Made by a program: the position numbers and the translations under genes
Assembly (NCBI RefSeq): GCF_031846245.1
Contig: NZ_JAVRIC010000005.1
Span: 124,001-188,000, forward strand
Origin: Banduia mediterranea
GTDB lineage: Bacteria; Pseudomonadota; Gammaproteobacteria; Nevskiales; Nevskiaceae
DNA: 64,000 bases
Reading direction: 5' to 3'
The notes under the pieces: model-generated
The model's database searches: none
What the model saw: only the letters and a program-made list of their open reading frames with translations
Told to the model about the DNA's origin: nothing
In this document: one piece after another, positions 1 through 8,851 of the stretch
Position numbering within the stretch: the first letter of the stretch is position 1
How the letters are laid out: each line of letters begins with the position of its first letter

Positions 1-1342
1 CGTTGTCATTGATCCAGACCGGCGCATCGATTTTGGCAGCTTGAGCCAGATTTGCCAGCGGCCCGCCCACGAAATCCACGACCATGCGCAGCGAGTCGTC
101 CGGTTCGCGGCGGAAGCCGTGGCCGCGCCGCGTCTGCACCACGCGCGCCAGCTCGGGACCGCTCAGCTCGTCGTGCTCGAACGACATCCGGTAGGCGTAT
201 TGGAAGGCTTCACCGGGTTTGGGCTGGGTCGCCGGCACCCAGAAGGCGACCACGTTATCGTTGGTCTCGTCCTTGGTTGGAATCATGATCAGCTCGACGC
301 GACCCTTGCCCCAGTCGCCCTTGGGCGTGATCCAGGCGCTGGGCCGCAGGTCGTAGCGGGTTTCCAGATCCTGGTAATTGGTGAAGTCGCGATCACGCTG
401 CATCAGACCGAAACCTCTGAGGGTTTCTGTGCCGAACGAGGTGCTGACGAGGCGCTTGGGATTCGTGAGCGGGCGCCATACCCATTCGCCGGTGCCGTCG
501 TCGACCAGCAGGCCGTCGGAATCGTGAACCTCGGGGCGGAAGTCCTCGAACGGCGAGGTCTGGTTCTCGCCGTAGTAGTACATGCTCGTCAACGGCGCGA
601 GCCCGAGCTTGCCGACCTGGTCACGCATGAACAGGGTGACTTCGACGTCGACCTTGGTATTGACGCCGGGTTGCAGCACGAAGCGATAGGCGCCGGCGGC
701 GCGCGGCGAATCGAGCAGCGCGTAGATTTCCAGAGAGCTGGAGGTCGGTGCCGGCCACACCACCCAGAACTCGGTGAAGGCCGGAAATTCCTCGCCCGAA
801 ATCAGCCCGGTGTCGATCGCCAGCCCGCGGCCCGACAGCCCGTAGCGCTGATGCTTGCCGAGCGCGCGAAAGTAGCTCGCGCCGCGAAACACCATGACCT
901 CGTCCTTGAAGTCCGGTCTGTTGATCGGATAGTGCACGCGGAAGCCGGAATAGCCGACATCGCCGAAGCTGCCGGGATCGAACTTGTTCTTGCCGAAGTC
1001 GAACGAGTCTGGATTGTAGGACAGACGGCGCACGCCATCGGCGCTGATCACATTGACCGTGACCGACTGCTGGTACTGGCGGCCCGGATGGAAGAACTGC
1101 AGTTCGAACGGGAGCTTGGCGCCGCGCCACAGTGCCTTTTCGGGCTTGAAGCGGATGTCGCGGTAGGCGTCATAGTCGATTTCGCGCAAGGGGCCGGGCA
1201 GATTGTTCTGCGGCGCCACGTAGGGCTGGGTGGACAGCTTCCGGGCGCGCGCCACCACATCCTCGAAACCGAAGGCCGATGCGATGCCGGGCAGGCACAG
1301 CGCCATCGCGAGGAGCGCTCGAAGAAAATTCGTTGAACTCAT
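1..1342 (-). CDS. opgG: Glucan biosynthesis protein G (periplasmic), 3' end outside the window
   Basis: Periplasmic protein needed to make osmoregulated periplasmic glucans, acting with the membrane glucosyltransferase OpgH (known of the family). I translated the minus strand: it begins MSSTNFLRALLAMALCLPG, a clear Sec signal peptide, then FGFEDVVARARKLSTQPY, the usual start of mature OpgG. Later segments such as YYYGENQTSPFEDFRPEVHD and the RVVQTRRG stretch also fit. About 447 codons are visible and no stop is reached, so the C-terminus lies left of position 1. ATG at 1342 is chosen because the signal peptide starts there and GAGGAT precedes it. It lies 87 bp downstream of the propeller gene and may share its transcript. 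Confidence 0.93.
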   Translation of the reverse strand, partial: MSSTNFLRALLAMALCLPGIASAFGFEDVVARARKLSTQPYVAPQNNLPGPLREIDYDAYRDIRFKPEKALWRGAKLPFELQFFHPGRQYQQSVTVNVISADGVRRLSYNPDSFDFGKNKFDPGSFGDVGYSGFRVHYPINRPDFKDEVMVFRGASYFRALGKHQRYGLSGRGLAIDTGLISGEEFPAFTEFWVVWPAPTSSSLEIYALLDSPRAAGAYRFVLQPGVNTKVDVEVTLFMRDQVGKLGLAPLTSMYYYGENQTSPFEDFRPEVHDSDGLLVDDGTGEWVWRPLTNPKRLVSTSFGTETLRGFGLMQRDRDFTNYQDLETRYDLRPSAWITPKGDWGKGRVELIMIPTKDETNDNVVAFWVPATQPKPGEAFQYAYRMSFEHDELSGPELARVVQTRRGHGFRREPDDSLRMVVDFVGGPLANLAQAAKIDAPVWINDN

Positions 1343-1429
1343 ATCCTCAAAATCCGTTCTCCGGCAGCGCCCGCAGAGACTCGGCGACGGCGGACTGCGG
1401 GCTGGCTAGCCTGCCGGTTACAGCCACCA

Positions 1430-2593
1430 TCAACGACCGGGAATTCCCGGCACGCCAAGCCGAACACGGTAGACCTGATACGGCGCGGCTCGATCGATCT
1501 GTACAGGCAGGCGCCCCAACACCTGCTGGAGCGAGCTGCAGCTAATGTAGAGGGCACCATCCGCACCGAAACTTAACCCATCCGGCCAGCGCAGCAGCGG
1601 GCTCTGGATCAGCGTACCGAGGGTGCGATCCTGCCACAGCACGGCGATCGCGGAATGCTCGATGTCGGTCAGATAGACGTTGCCGCGCTGATCCACACTG
1701 ATGCCGTCGGTCATGGTCTTGGGCGCGAAGATTTCGACGCGGTTGGCGAGTTGGCTGGCGCTCAGCGACTCATCCATAAGATCGGCGGTCTTCACCCGAT
1801 ACAGATGCAGGCTGCTCATGGGCGCGAAGTACAGCCATAGACCGTTTGCATCGAGGCCGACCGCATCCACGCCAGGGCGGACGCTGAACAGGTAGAACAG
1901 TTCCATGCGCCGGCCCTGCACGCGCGGCGTGTAGTACTCGGCGGTGACGGAGGGGTGTTCGTCGAGCACGCGACGCGCGCTGTGGTTGGCCACGTCGTAG
2001 ACGATCAGCGCGGGGTTCTGGGCCAGCAGGCTGGCATCGGAGATGAACACCGTATTGCCGTCCGGCATCACCTGGAGATCGTTGAGGTGCGAACCGTAGC
2101 CAGCGATCTCGCGCGGGAAAATGAACTTCTCGACGAGTTCGCCGCTGTCGATGTCGAAGGCCATCAGGCGCGCCGGGTGCAGGCCGTGATTGCCGTTGTC
2201 GAGGACCCACAGCCGATTCTGCGCATCGACGCGGACGCCGAGTACCGTATCGAAACTGTCCGGCTCGCCTTCGCCGGTCTGGAACGCGAGGTTGGGAAAG
2301 GGTTTCATCTGCCCGTCCACCAGCTCCACGAGCTTCCATGCGGGGCGGGCTTCCGGGTGCAGCGACACGAAAATCCGTCCGCTCGCGGACACACTGATAT
2401 TGCCGGGTGGGGTCGGCAGATCGGCTACGCGCTCCAGCGCGGACGCCGGCATCTGCGGCGGCGTGTCGCGCGCCGGAAAATCGTTGCCGCCGCCGTAGCG
2501 CCACTTCACGGCGGCGCCCAGCAGCAGGATGAGGATGACGATGAACGTCAGCAGCCGGCTCAGGAACCGACCGAGCAGGGACCGCCCGCTCAT
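1430..2593 (-). CDS. Membrane-anchored or exported beta-propeller protein, major-royal-jelly/SMP-30 type
   Basis: 387 aa. An N-terminal hydrophobic segment (residues about 12-27) suggests export or a membrane anchor. The body looks like a six-bladed propeller of the MRJP/Yellow or gluconolactonase kind: repeated blocks such as NRLWVLDNGNHGLHPARLM, a SDASLL..ALIVYD block, FAPMSSLHLYRV, and DGISVDQRGNVYLTDIEH. The substrate is unknown; bacterial members are often labelled sugar lactonase or dopachrome-conversion related by homology only. ATG at 2593 overlaps the rnt stop as ATGA and is followed by the hydrophobic segment, which decides the start over an ATG 81 bp upstream. It sits in a leftward group rnt, propeller, opgG. 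Confidence 0.78.
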   Translation of the reverse strand: MSGRSLLGRFLSRLLTFIVILILLLGAAVKWRYGGGNDFPARDTPPQMPASALERVADLPTPPGNISVSASGRIFVSLHPEARPAWKLVELVDGQMKPFPNLAFQTGEGEPDSFDTVLGVRVDAQNRLWVLDNGNHGLHPARLMAFDIDSGELVEKFIFPREIAGYGSHLNDLQVMPDGNTVFISDASLLAQNPALIVYDVANHSARRVLDEHPSVTAEYYTPRVQGRRMELFYLFSVRPGVDAVGLDANGLWLYFAPMSSLHLYRVKTADLMDESLSASQLANRVEIFAPKTMTDGISVDQRGNVYLTDIEHSAIAVLWQDRTLGTLIQSPLLRWPDGLSFGADGALYISCSSLQQVLGRLPVQIDRAAPYQVYRVRLGVPGIPGR

Positions 2594-3285
2594 GGGATGA
2601 CGCCTGCCGCGGTGTCGGCGGTGATCGGCAGCGTCACCTCGAACAATGGCCTGATGCGGTTGACGATCCAGCAATACAGGTCGGCGGTCTGTTCCGCGTC
2701 ATAGATCGCCGAATGCGCCTCGGAATCGCTGTACGGAAAACCGGCGGCCTCAAGCGCTCGTCTCAGCACCGTCTGCCCCAGCGCGGCGCCGCCCAGCGTC
2801 GCCGTATCGAACACCGAAAACGGGTGGAACGGATTGCGTTTGTAAGCGTTGCGGGCACAGGCGGCATTGACGAAACCGAGATCGAAGTGTGCATTGTGGC
2901 CGACCAGGATTGCACGTTTGCAGCCGGCTTCCGACACTGCACGGCGGATCGGCCGGCATACCTTGTCGAGCGCCGCACGCTCGTCGATCGCCATGCGCAG
3001 CGGATGGTCAACGATGATGCCATTGACGTCCAGCGACGCCTTTTCGATATTCGCGCCCGGGAACGGCCGCACCTGCGCGGCATGCGTTTCCTGCCGAACC
3101 AGTTGTCCGTCCTCATCGATGCCGAGAATCACCACCGCGATTTCGAGCAGGGCATCGGTCTGCGCGTTGAAGCCGCCGGTTTCCACATCCACGACCACGG
3201 GCAGAAAACCGCGGAAGCGGCGCGACATCGGCACGTGTATGCGTGGGCGTTCCATGGGCTCGTCTGAAATGCGGCGCTGCATCAT
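2590..3285 (-). CDS. rnt: Ribonuclease T
   Basis: 3'-to-5' exoribonuclease of the DEDD family that trims tRNA and other small-RNA 3' ends. From the start used here (231 aa) the exonuclease motif I is D33-x-E35 in [20 protein letters not shown], motif II lies in [12 protein letters not shown], and motif III in [32 protein letters not shown] is diagnostic of RNase T rather than other DnaQ-like nucleases. The exact start is unsure: ATGATG at 3285/3282 and ATG at 3255 are in frame, as is a TTG at 3339; none has a strong ribosome site. The stop overlaps the start of the propeller gene. Confidence 0.93.
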   Translation of the reverse strand: MMQRRISDEPMERPRIHVPMSRRFRGFLPVVVDVETGGFNAQTDALLEIAVVILGIDEDGQLVRQETHAAQVRPFPGANIEKASLDVNGIIVDHPLRMAIDERAALDKVCRPIRRAVSEAGCKRAILVGHNAHFDLGFVNAACARNAYKRNPFHPFSVFDTATLGGAALGQTVLRRALEAAGFPYSDSEAHSAIYDAEQTADLYCWIVNRIRPLFEVTLPITADTAAGVIP

Positions 3286-3345
3286 AGCATCGCCGTTTGT
3301 GGGGTCTGGCTGAACGCCCGGCTCAGGCTTTGCCGGCAACTCTTA

Positions 3346-3351
3346 TATAAT
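3346..3351 (+). promoter_or_regulatory. Candidate -10 element (TATAAT) upstream of argG
   Basis: A perfect TATAAT stands 72 bp before the argG start in the interval between divergent rnt and argG. No convincing -35 hexamer is seen 16-18 bp upstream, so this is a candidate only. Confidence 0.35.
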
Positions 3352-3423
3352 GCCGCGCCCTCCAAGCGGAGCGGCACCGCGCTGCGGGAGCACCGCATTT
3401 ACATTCGTCCGCCGGACCCTGTC

Positions 3424-4638
3424 ATGAGTTCCAGTTCTTACGTCAAAAAAGTTGCGCTTGCCTATTCCGGCGGCCTCGATACCTCGGTCATCCTGAAGTG
3501 GCTGCAGGATACCTACGGCTGCGAGGTCGTGACCTTCACCGCCGACATCGGCCAGAAGGAAGACCTCAGTTTCGTGCGTGGCAAGGCCGAGCGTCTCGGT
3601 GTCAAGGAAATGTTCGTGGACGATCTGCGCGAGGACTTCGTGCGCGACTACGTGTTTCCGATGTTTCGCGCCAATGCGATCTATGAGGGCGAATATCTGC
3701 TCGGCACCTCGATCGCGCGGCCGCTGATCGCCCAGCGACTGGTCGAGATTGCCAACCAGACCGGCTGCGACGCGATCGCCCACGGCGCCACCGGCAAGGG
3801 CAACGATCAGGTTCGCTTCGAACTCGGCGCCTATGCGCTGCGGCCGGACATCAAGGTCATCGCGCCCTGGCGCGAATGGGATCTCAATTCACGCGAGCGC
3901 TTGCTGGCCTACGCCGAGCAGCACAACATTCCGATCGAGAAGAAAAAAGGCGGTGGCTCACCGTATTCGATGGACGCCAACGCGCTGCACATTTCCTACG
4001 AGGGCGGCGGCCTGGAGGATCCCTACTGGGAGCCTGAAGAGGACATGTGGCGCTGGACGGTGTCGCCGGAATCGGCACCGGCCACCGCCGAGACCATCGA
4101 GATCGAATACGCGCATGGCGATCCGGTCGCGCTAAACGGCCAGGCACTTTCACCCTACGCGATGCTGGCGACGCTCAACGAACTCGGCGGTAAGCACGGC
4201 ATCGGTCGGCTCGATCTGGTCGAGAACCGTTACGTCGGTATGAAGTCGCGTGGCTGCTATGAGACGCCGGGCGGTACGATCATGCTGCGCGCGCATCGCG
4301 CGATCGAATCGATCACCCTGGACCGCGAGGTTGCGCACCTCAAGGACGAGCTGATCGCCAAGTACGCCAGCCTGATCTACAACGGTTACTGGTGGAGCCC
4401 CGAGCGCCGCATGCTGCAGACAATGATCGACGCTTCGCAGGACAAGGTGAACGGCGTCGTCCGGCTCAAGCTCTACAAGGGCAATGTCATCGTCGTGGGG
4501 CGCAAGTCACCGGATTCCCTGTTCGATGCGCGTGTGGCCACCTTCGAGGACGATGGCGGCGCCTATAATCAAAAGGACGCCGAGGGTTTCATCAAGCTCA
4601 ACGCGCTGCGCCTGCGGACGCTGGCGGGGCGCGGCTGA
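3424..4638 (+). CDS. argG: Argininosuccinate synthase
   Basis: Joins citrulline and aspartate using ATP, the penultimate step of arginine synthesis, in the cytoplasm. The protein is 404 aa, the usual length for this class. The N-terminal ATP-pyrophosphatase P-loop AYSGGLDTS is at residues 13-21. Other family blocks are visible: [30 protein letters not shown], and the C-terminal [15 protein letters not shown]. No other arg genes are adjacent, so it appears to be a single-gene unit that ends at a strong hairpin. Confidence 0.98.
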   Translation: MSSSSYVKKVALAYSGGLDTSVILKWLQDTYGCEVVTFTADIGQKEDLSFVRGKAERLGVKEMFVDDLREDFVRDYVFPMFRANAIYEGEYLLGTSIARPLIAQRLVEIANQTGCDAIAHGATGKGNDQVRFELGAYALRPDIKVIAPWREWDLNSRERLLAYAEQHNIPIEKKKGGGSPYSMDANALHISYEGGGLEDPYWEPEEDMWRWTVSPESAPATAETIEIEYAHGDPVALNGQALSPYAMLATLNELGGKHGIGRLDLVENRYVGMKSRGCYETPGGTIMLRAHRAIESITLDREVAHLKDELIAKYASLIYNGYWWSPERRMLQTMIDASQDKVNGVVRLKLYKGNVIVVGRKSPDSLFDARVATFEDDGGAYNQKDAEGFIKLNALRLRTLAGRG

Positions 4639-4679
4639 CGATCATGGTGGTGACTGGTGGTGACCACCACCATGATCGT
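4638..4679. terminator. Perfect 15-bp inverted repeat between convergent argG and pldA
   Basis: Arms 4638-4652 and 4665-4679 are exact reverse complements with a 12-nt loop. It begins at the last base of the argG stop codon and ends at the last base of the pldA stop codon, exactly filling the space between two convergent genes. There is no long T-tract on either side, so a bidirectional terminator is inferred, not shown. Confidence 0.6.
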
Positions 4680-5611
4680 TAGCGCGACAGCATGATTCCG
4701 AACGACAGGCGTGTCACCGAGTGGTTGTAGTCGATCAGGCTTTCGCCGTAGCCGTGCCAGAGCGAAACCGAGTAGAACAGGGTGCCGCTGTCATTGGGCA
4801 TGCTCCAGCTCAGTGACATCCCGCCTTTGCCGGTGCTCGGGTTGCCGCGAATCATGCTGCTGAGCAGCTGCTGCTTGCCGATCTGGCGTGCGTAGTGAAT
4901 CTCGCCGTAACCGTAGTACTTGTAGATGTCGGGGTTATCGTCGCCCTTGGGGTCATCCGGCGTTTCCTTCCTGGGGTCGGGAATGCGGTACCAGGTCTTG
5001 AGGTAGAGCAGGTTCTTGCCTTCAGCCTTGAACGCGGCGAAATAGATTCGGTTCCAGCTGCGTGACAGCGGCAGCGCCTCGCCGTTGGACTCGTGCTCCA
5101 GACCGATATCCGCACCCCAGTGGTGCCATTTCTCGATGTCGTCCGGAATAAAACGGTAGAAGATTTCCGGGTTGTAGTTGGTCTCGCGAAACGGTCGCGA
5201 TTCATTCTGGTTGTAGATCTGCCAGAACGATTTCTGGGTATAGGCGAAATACAGCGGTTTGCCGAGCAAGCGGTACTTGGCGCTGATCTGGAAGATGAAC
5301 TCGGTATCCTGCCCTTCGTAGTCGGGACTGTAACTGAGCGGATACACGTACATCGGCTTGTGCATCGAAAGACCGCGCGCCGCGCTGACGATGCTGTAGG
5401 CATCGGTATTGACGCGGAAGTAACGCTTGGTTTCGGGGTCCCGGATCACCGCCTCGTAGGCGGCGAGGCTGGGCTCGTCGTGCTGCGTTGCGGCCGGTGC
5501 ATCGGGGTCGTCGCGGACCGCCGTCGGAATGTTCTGGGGCTGAGGGGTGGACTGCGCCTGCGCCGCGGCGGGTAGTGCGAGTGCGATCAACAAGCAGGCG
5601 AGCCTGGGCAT
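4679..5611 (-). CDS. pldA: Outer membrane phospholipase A (OMPLA)
   Basis: Outer-membrane beta-barrel hydrolase that removes mislocalised phospholipids from the outer leaflet. 310 aa from ATG 5611, which begins a clean signal peptide ending AAAQAQ; a longer frame starts at 5653 but would place the signal peptide internally. The active-site motif is H173-E-S175-N176 in GLEHESNGEALPLSRSWNR, matching the family's H-x-S-N-G and the S-R-S-W-N-R block. Aromatic-rich barrel strands follow and the protein ends FGIMLSR. A Pro/Ala-rich linker of about 30 residues separates the signal peptide from the barrel. Confidence 0.93.
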   Translation of the reverse strand: MPRLACLLIALALPAAAQAQSTPQPQNIPTAVRDDPDAPAATQHDEPSLAAYEAVIRDPETKRYFRVNTDAYSIVSAARGLSMHKPMYVYPLSYSPDYEGQDTEFIFQISAKYRLLGKPLYFAYTQKSFWQIYNQNESRPFRETNYNPEIFYRFIPDDIEKWHHWGADIGLEHESNGEALPLSRSWNRIYFAAFKAEGKNLLYLKTWYRIPDPRKETPDDPKGDDNPDIYKYYGYGEIHYARQIGKQQLLSSMIRGNPSTGKGGMSLSWSMPNDSGTLFYSVSLWHGYGESLIDYNHSVTRLSFGIMLSR

Positions 5612-5742
5612 CGGGTTTCTTGATTTTGGCGGTCGATGGGACGCGACATCCATATCGTCTTGTCGGCTGATCTGGATGCCCTTTGCGTTGCGGCTTGAGT
5701 TTCCCGGTTAGTCTAGCGTTTCCATGTGACTGCGCCGCAACC

Positions 5743-7506
5743 ATGCTGATCGATATCGCCTTGTTCCTGCTCGCCGCGGTGGTGGCGGTGCCACTGTTCA
5801 AGCGCCTGGGGCTGAGCGCCGTGCTTGGCTATCTGGCGGCCGGAATCGTGATCGGTCCGTCCGGCCTGGGTTTGATCAGCGATGTCGAAAGCATTCTGCA
5901 TTTTTCGGAGTTCGGGGTCGTGCTGCTGCTGTTCATCATCGGTCTGGAGCTTCAGCCGTCGCGGCTGTGGGCTCTGCGTCGCGCCGTGTTCGGCCTTGGC
6001 GGGGCGCAGCTTCTGATCAGTGCCGCCGCCTTGGGCGGTCTCGCCCTGGCACTCGGACAGTCGATGCCGATTGCCATCGTCGCGAGTTTCGGGCTGGCGA
6101 TGTCGTCCACCGCCTTCGTGTTGCAGTTGCTTGGTGAGCGCAAGGAACTGAACACGCGCCATGGTCGGAGCGCATTCGCGATTCTGCTGCTGCAGGACAT
6201 GGCGGTGATCCCCTTGCTGGCCCTGCTGCCGATGTTGGGCGGTAGCGGCGAGGCGCTGGCCGGGGCGGACTTCTGGGCGGCGTTCGGGAAGGTCGCGTTG
6301 GCGCTGGTGCTGGTGCTGGTGGCGGGACGCTACCTGCTGCGGCCCTTGCTGCGCGTGATCGCAGCGGTGGAGCTGCCGGAGGTGTTCACGGCGACCGCGC
6401 TGCTGGTCGTGCTGGCCACTGCGATGGCCATGGAAGCGGTTGGCCTGTCGATGTCACTGGGGGCGTTCCTGGCCGGCGTGATGCTGGCGGATTCGGAATT
6501 CCGTCACGAGCTGCAGGCCGACATCGAACCGTTCAAAGGCTTGCTGCTGGGCTTGTTCTTCATTGCCGTGGGCATGTCCGCCGAACTCTCGACGGTCTAT
6601 GAAGCGCCGCTGATGGTGTTGGGGCTGGTCTGCGCTCTGGTCGGTATCAAGAGCGCCGTCCTGTTCGCGATGGGGCGCGTGTCCGGCCTCGGCAATCGCG
6701 CCGCCCTGTCACTGGGCGTGGCCCTGTCGCAGGGCGGGGAGTTCGGCTTCGTGCTGTTCGGTGTCGCCACCGCTGCGGGGGTGCTGTCTGCGGAACTGCA
6801 GTCCTTGCTGATCGTGGTCGTGACCTTGTCGATGTTGACCACCCCCCTGCTGTACCGTTTGGTTTCGCAGATGAGCGCCACCGCGTCGCCACCGTTCGAT
6901 GAGATCGATGCCCGAGAGACCGATGTGGTGATCGCCGGCTTCGGGCCGTTCGGGCAGATCATTGCGCGCATTCTGCGGATCAGGAAATTCTCATTCACGA
7001 TCCTCGAGCGCAATTCCCTGCACGTCAGTTTCGTACGCCAGTTCGGCAATGCCGTGTTCTACAGCGATGCCGGTCGACTGGAGGTGCTGCGGGCAGCCAA
7101 GGTTGAGCGTGCGCGCGTGTTCGTAGTGGCGATTGCGGATCCGAGCGAATCGCTGCGCGTAGCCGGCGTGGTGCGCCGGAACTTTCCGCGCCTGCCGGTG
7201 ATCGCCTGCGCGCGGACCCGGCAGCATGCATTGCAACTGATGAATCTGGGCGTGAAGCACGTCATACGCCGAAGCTATTTTTCCTCGCTGGAGGCCAGCC
7301 GCAAGCTGCTGGGTCTGCTGGGCAATTCGGAAAGCGAGACCGAGCGGATTCTGAAACTTTTCCGGGAACATGACGATCGCGCGTTGCTGCAGCAGCAGGC
7401 CGTTTCCGGTGACGAAAGGCAGATCATTCAATCTGCGGTGCAGTCGGCCCGCGAACTCGAACAATTGTTCGAGGAAGATCCCAGCATTCCGGCCGCCGAG
7501 GCCTGA
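5743..7506 (+). CDS. Kef/CPA2-type monovalent cation:proton antiporter with a C-terminal RCK/TrkA-N domain
   Basis: 587 aa. Residues 1 to about 380 form around 12 membrane segments, with the typical LGYLAAGIVIGPSGLGLI and LFIIGLELQPSRLW blocks. After the membrane part, DVVIAGFGPFGQIIARIL starts a Rossmann-type RCK_N domain (GxGxxG), as in KefB and KefC, which are glutathione-gated potassium efflux systems. A short charged C-terminal tail follows. ATG 5743 is preferred over an in-frame ATG at 5683 because membrane segment 1 starts directly after it. No KefF/KefG-type quinone reductase gene is adjacent. Specific ion and gating ligand cannot be told from the sequence. Confidence 0.9.
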   Translation: MLIDIALFLLAAVVAVPLFKRLGLSAVLGYLAAGIVIGPSGLGLISDVESILHFSEFGVVLLLFIIGLELQPSRLWALRRAVFGLGGAQLLISAAALGGLALALGQSMPIAIVASFGLAMSSTAFVLQLLGERKELNTRHGRSAFAILLLQDMAVIPLLALLPMLGGSGEALAGADFWAAFGKVALALVLVLVAGRYLLRPLLRVIAAVELPEVFTATALLVVLATAMAMEAVGLSMSLGAFLAGVMLADSEFRHELQADIEPFKGLLLGLFFIAVGMSAELSTVYEAPLMVLGLVCALVGIKSAVLFAMGRVSGLGNRAALSLGVALSQGGEFGFVLFGVATAAGVLSAELQSLLIVVVTLSMLTTPLLYRLVSQMSATASPPFDEIDARETDVVIAGFGPFGQIIARILRIRKFSFTILERNSLHVSFVRQFGNAVFYSDAGRLEVLRAAKVERARVFVVAIADPSESLRVAGVVRRNFPRLPVIACARTRQHALQLMNLGVKHVIRRSYFSSLEASRKLLGLLGNSESETERILKLFREHDDRALLQQQAVSGDERQIIQSAVQSARELEQLFEEDPSIPAAEA

Positions 7507-7571
7507 TGAAAATACAACTTGATGCATCCAATGTGTTCAGGGTGATAGGGCAGTCATCATGCGGGATCAAC

Positions 7572-7622
7572 GGCCATGCCGCGAGCGGCACCCCGTACGA
7601 TGAATCGCCTGCGGGCATGGCC
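7572..7622. repeat. Dispersed imperfect palindrome, copy A
   Basis: A 51-bp element starting GGCCATGCCGCGAGCGGC and ending GCGGGCATGGCC, so the outer 9 bases of each end pair (GGCCATGCC with GGCATGGCC). Closely related copies lie at 14706-14755 and from 61523. It sits between the Kef antiporter and apt, which converge on it, so it could also act as a transcription stop. Confidence 0.7.
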
Positions 7623-7623
7623 C

Positions 7624-8151
7624 TTAGGGTTCATCGATCAGCAGGCTCTCGACCGGCACCTCGCCGAGACGTTTCCGTCCGCCCAGACTTTCGAGTTCGA
7701 GCAGCACCACGCAGCACACCGGCTTGGCGCCGAGCGCGCTGATCAGTTCGGCGGCGGCTGCTGCGGTGCCGCCCGTGGCGAGTACATCGTCCACGATGGC
7801 GCAGCGAGTGTCGCCGGCAAAAGCGTCGGCATGCAACTCCAGTCCGTCTTCACCGTATTCGAGCGCGTAACTGCGCCGCACCGTTTCGCACGGCAGCTTG
7901 CCGGGTTTGCGCGCGAGGTGCAGCGGCATCTGCAGGCGTGAGGCGATCGCGGCGCCGAACAGAAAGCCACGTGCTTCAAGCGCGACCAGTGCCCGCGCAT
8001 GGTGGGCTTCGATGCGGGTGGACATGGCCTCCACCACGTCGGCGAAGGCGTCCGCGTCGGCCAGCAGGGGGGTGATGTCCCGGAACACCACGCCGGGCTG
8101 GGGGTAGTCCGGCACCTTGCGAACCAGCTTGCTGATGGTCTTGGCATCCAT
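7624..8151 (-). CDS. apt: Adenine phosphoribosyltransferase
   Basis: Purine salvage enzyme that makes AMP from adenine and PRPP in the cytoplasm. 175 aa, normal length. The PRPP-binding motif CAIVDDVLATGGT is at about residues 117-129, with the acidic pair D121-D122. The N-terminal block VPDYPQPGVVFRDITPLL and ARGFLFGAAIA are characteristic of Apt. It is transcribed leftward, 19 bp downstream of the SET-domain gene, and probably co-transcribed with it. Confidence 0.97.
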   Translation of the reverse strand: MDAKTISKLVRKVPDYPQPGVVFRDITPLLADADAFADVVEAMSTRIEAHHARALVALEARGFLFGAAIASRLQMPLHLARKPGKLPCETVRRSYALEYGEDGLELHADAFAGDTRCAIVDDVLATGGTAAAAAELISALGAKPVCCVVLLELESLGGRKRLGEVPVESLLIDEP

Positions 8152-8170
8152 CTGATGTCTCCCGGCGCGG

Positions 8171-8647
8171 TCAGCGCTTGCGCTTCTTGGGCTTTAGCAG
8201 GGTTCCGGCACATGTCTCGGTTCCGCAGCGGCAGGTCCAGATTGCTTTCAGGCGCTGAGTGTGCGGTACGTCGAGCACGATCCCGTAGTCGTAGACGAGT
8301 TCCTCGCCCGCGCGAACCGGGCGCAAGGTCTCGATGAAAATGCGGTCACGACGGCGGTCCCTGCCGGGGTGTTCGTGCAGTACCGCCTGACAGTTCGGTT
8401 CGCAGCTGTGGTTCATCCAGCGCGCGGAATTGCCGCCTTCATTGCCGTCGAGCACATAGTGATCGTTCAGCGTGAACAGGAAGGTGTGGCCGGACTCGAT
8501 GCTGCCGCCATAGCGGCGATCGGCCTGTGCATGCGTCAGCAGGCGGCCCTGGTACTGGATCAGGCGGTATTCGGCGGGAAGGTCGCGCGCGGCGAACATG
8601 CCGTTACCGTGTATCGGCGAACGGCGAACGATGATTGAACGGGGCAT
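8171..8647 (-). CDS. SET-domain protein-lysine methyltransferase with post-SET cysteines
   Basis: 158 aa. SET domains transfer methyl from S-adenosylmethionine to lysine side chains; most study is in eukaryotes, but proteobacterial members are common and their targets largely unknown. The cofactor and active-site motif N79-H80-S81-C82 is in ARWMNHSCEPNC, a second catalytic motif is LVYDYG near residue 120, and a post-SET zinc cluster is visible as WTCRCGTETC near residues 138-147. The C-terminus is basic (KPKKRKR). It precedes apt in the same direction. Nothing in the sequence tells the substrate. Confidence 0.88.
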   Translation of the reverse strand: MPRSIIVRRSPIHGNGMFAARDLPAEYRLIQYQGRLLTHAQADRRYGGSIESGHTFLFTLNDHYVLDGNEGGNSARWMNHSCEPNCQAVLHEHPGRDRRRDRIFIETLRPVRAGEELVYDYGIVLDVPHTQRLKAIWTCRCGTETCAGTLLKPKKRKR

Positions 8648-8851
8648 GCGGTTGTTGTTGGTACCGAAAAGGGGTGGTGCGATGGTCGCGGATCGCGACG
8701 GCCGATGTCGCGGCCGCCATTACGGCGATTGTGAAGGTGTCTGGCAAGCAAGGTACATGCTGGACACTCGTGATGAAACCATGCGGCGCGATAAGGTACG
8801 ACACCGTCGCTGCCCGTGACCGATCCGCCACCACCTCATGCAAGGAATCCC

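Noticed and set aside
41-1336. Long open frame on the plus strand
   Set aside because: It is antisense to opgG, whose minus-strand translation has a signal peptide and family motifs; such shadow frames are common in GC-rich DNA.
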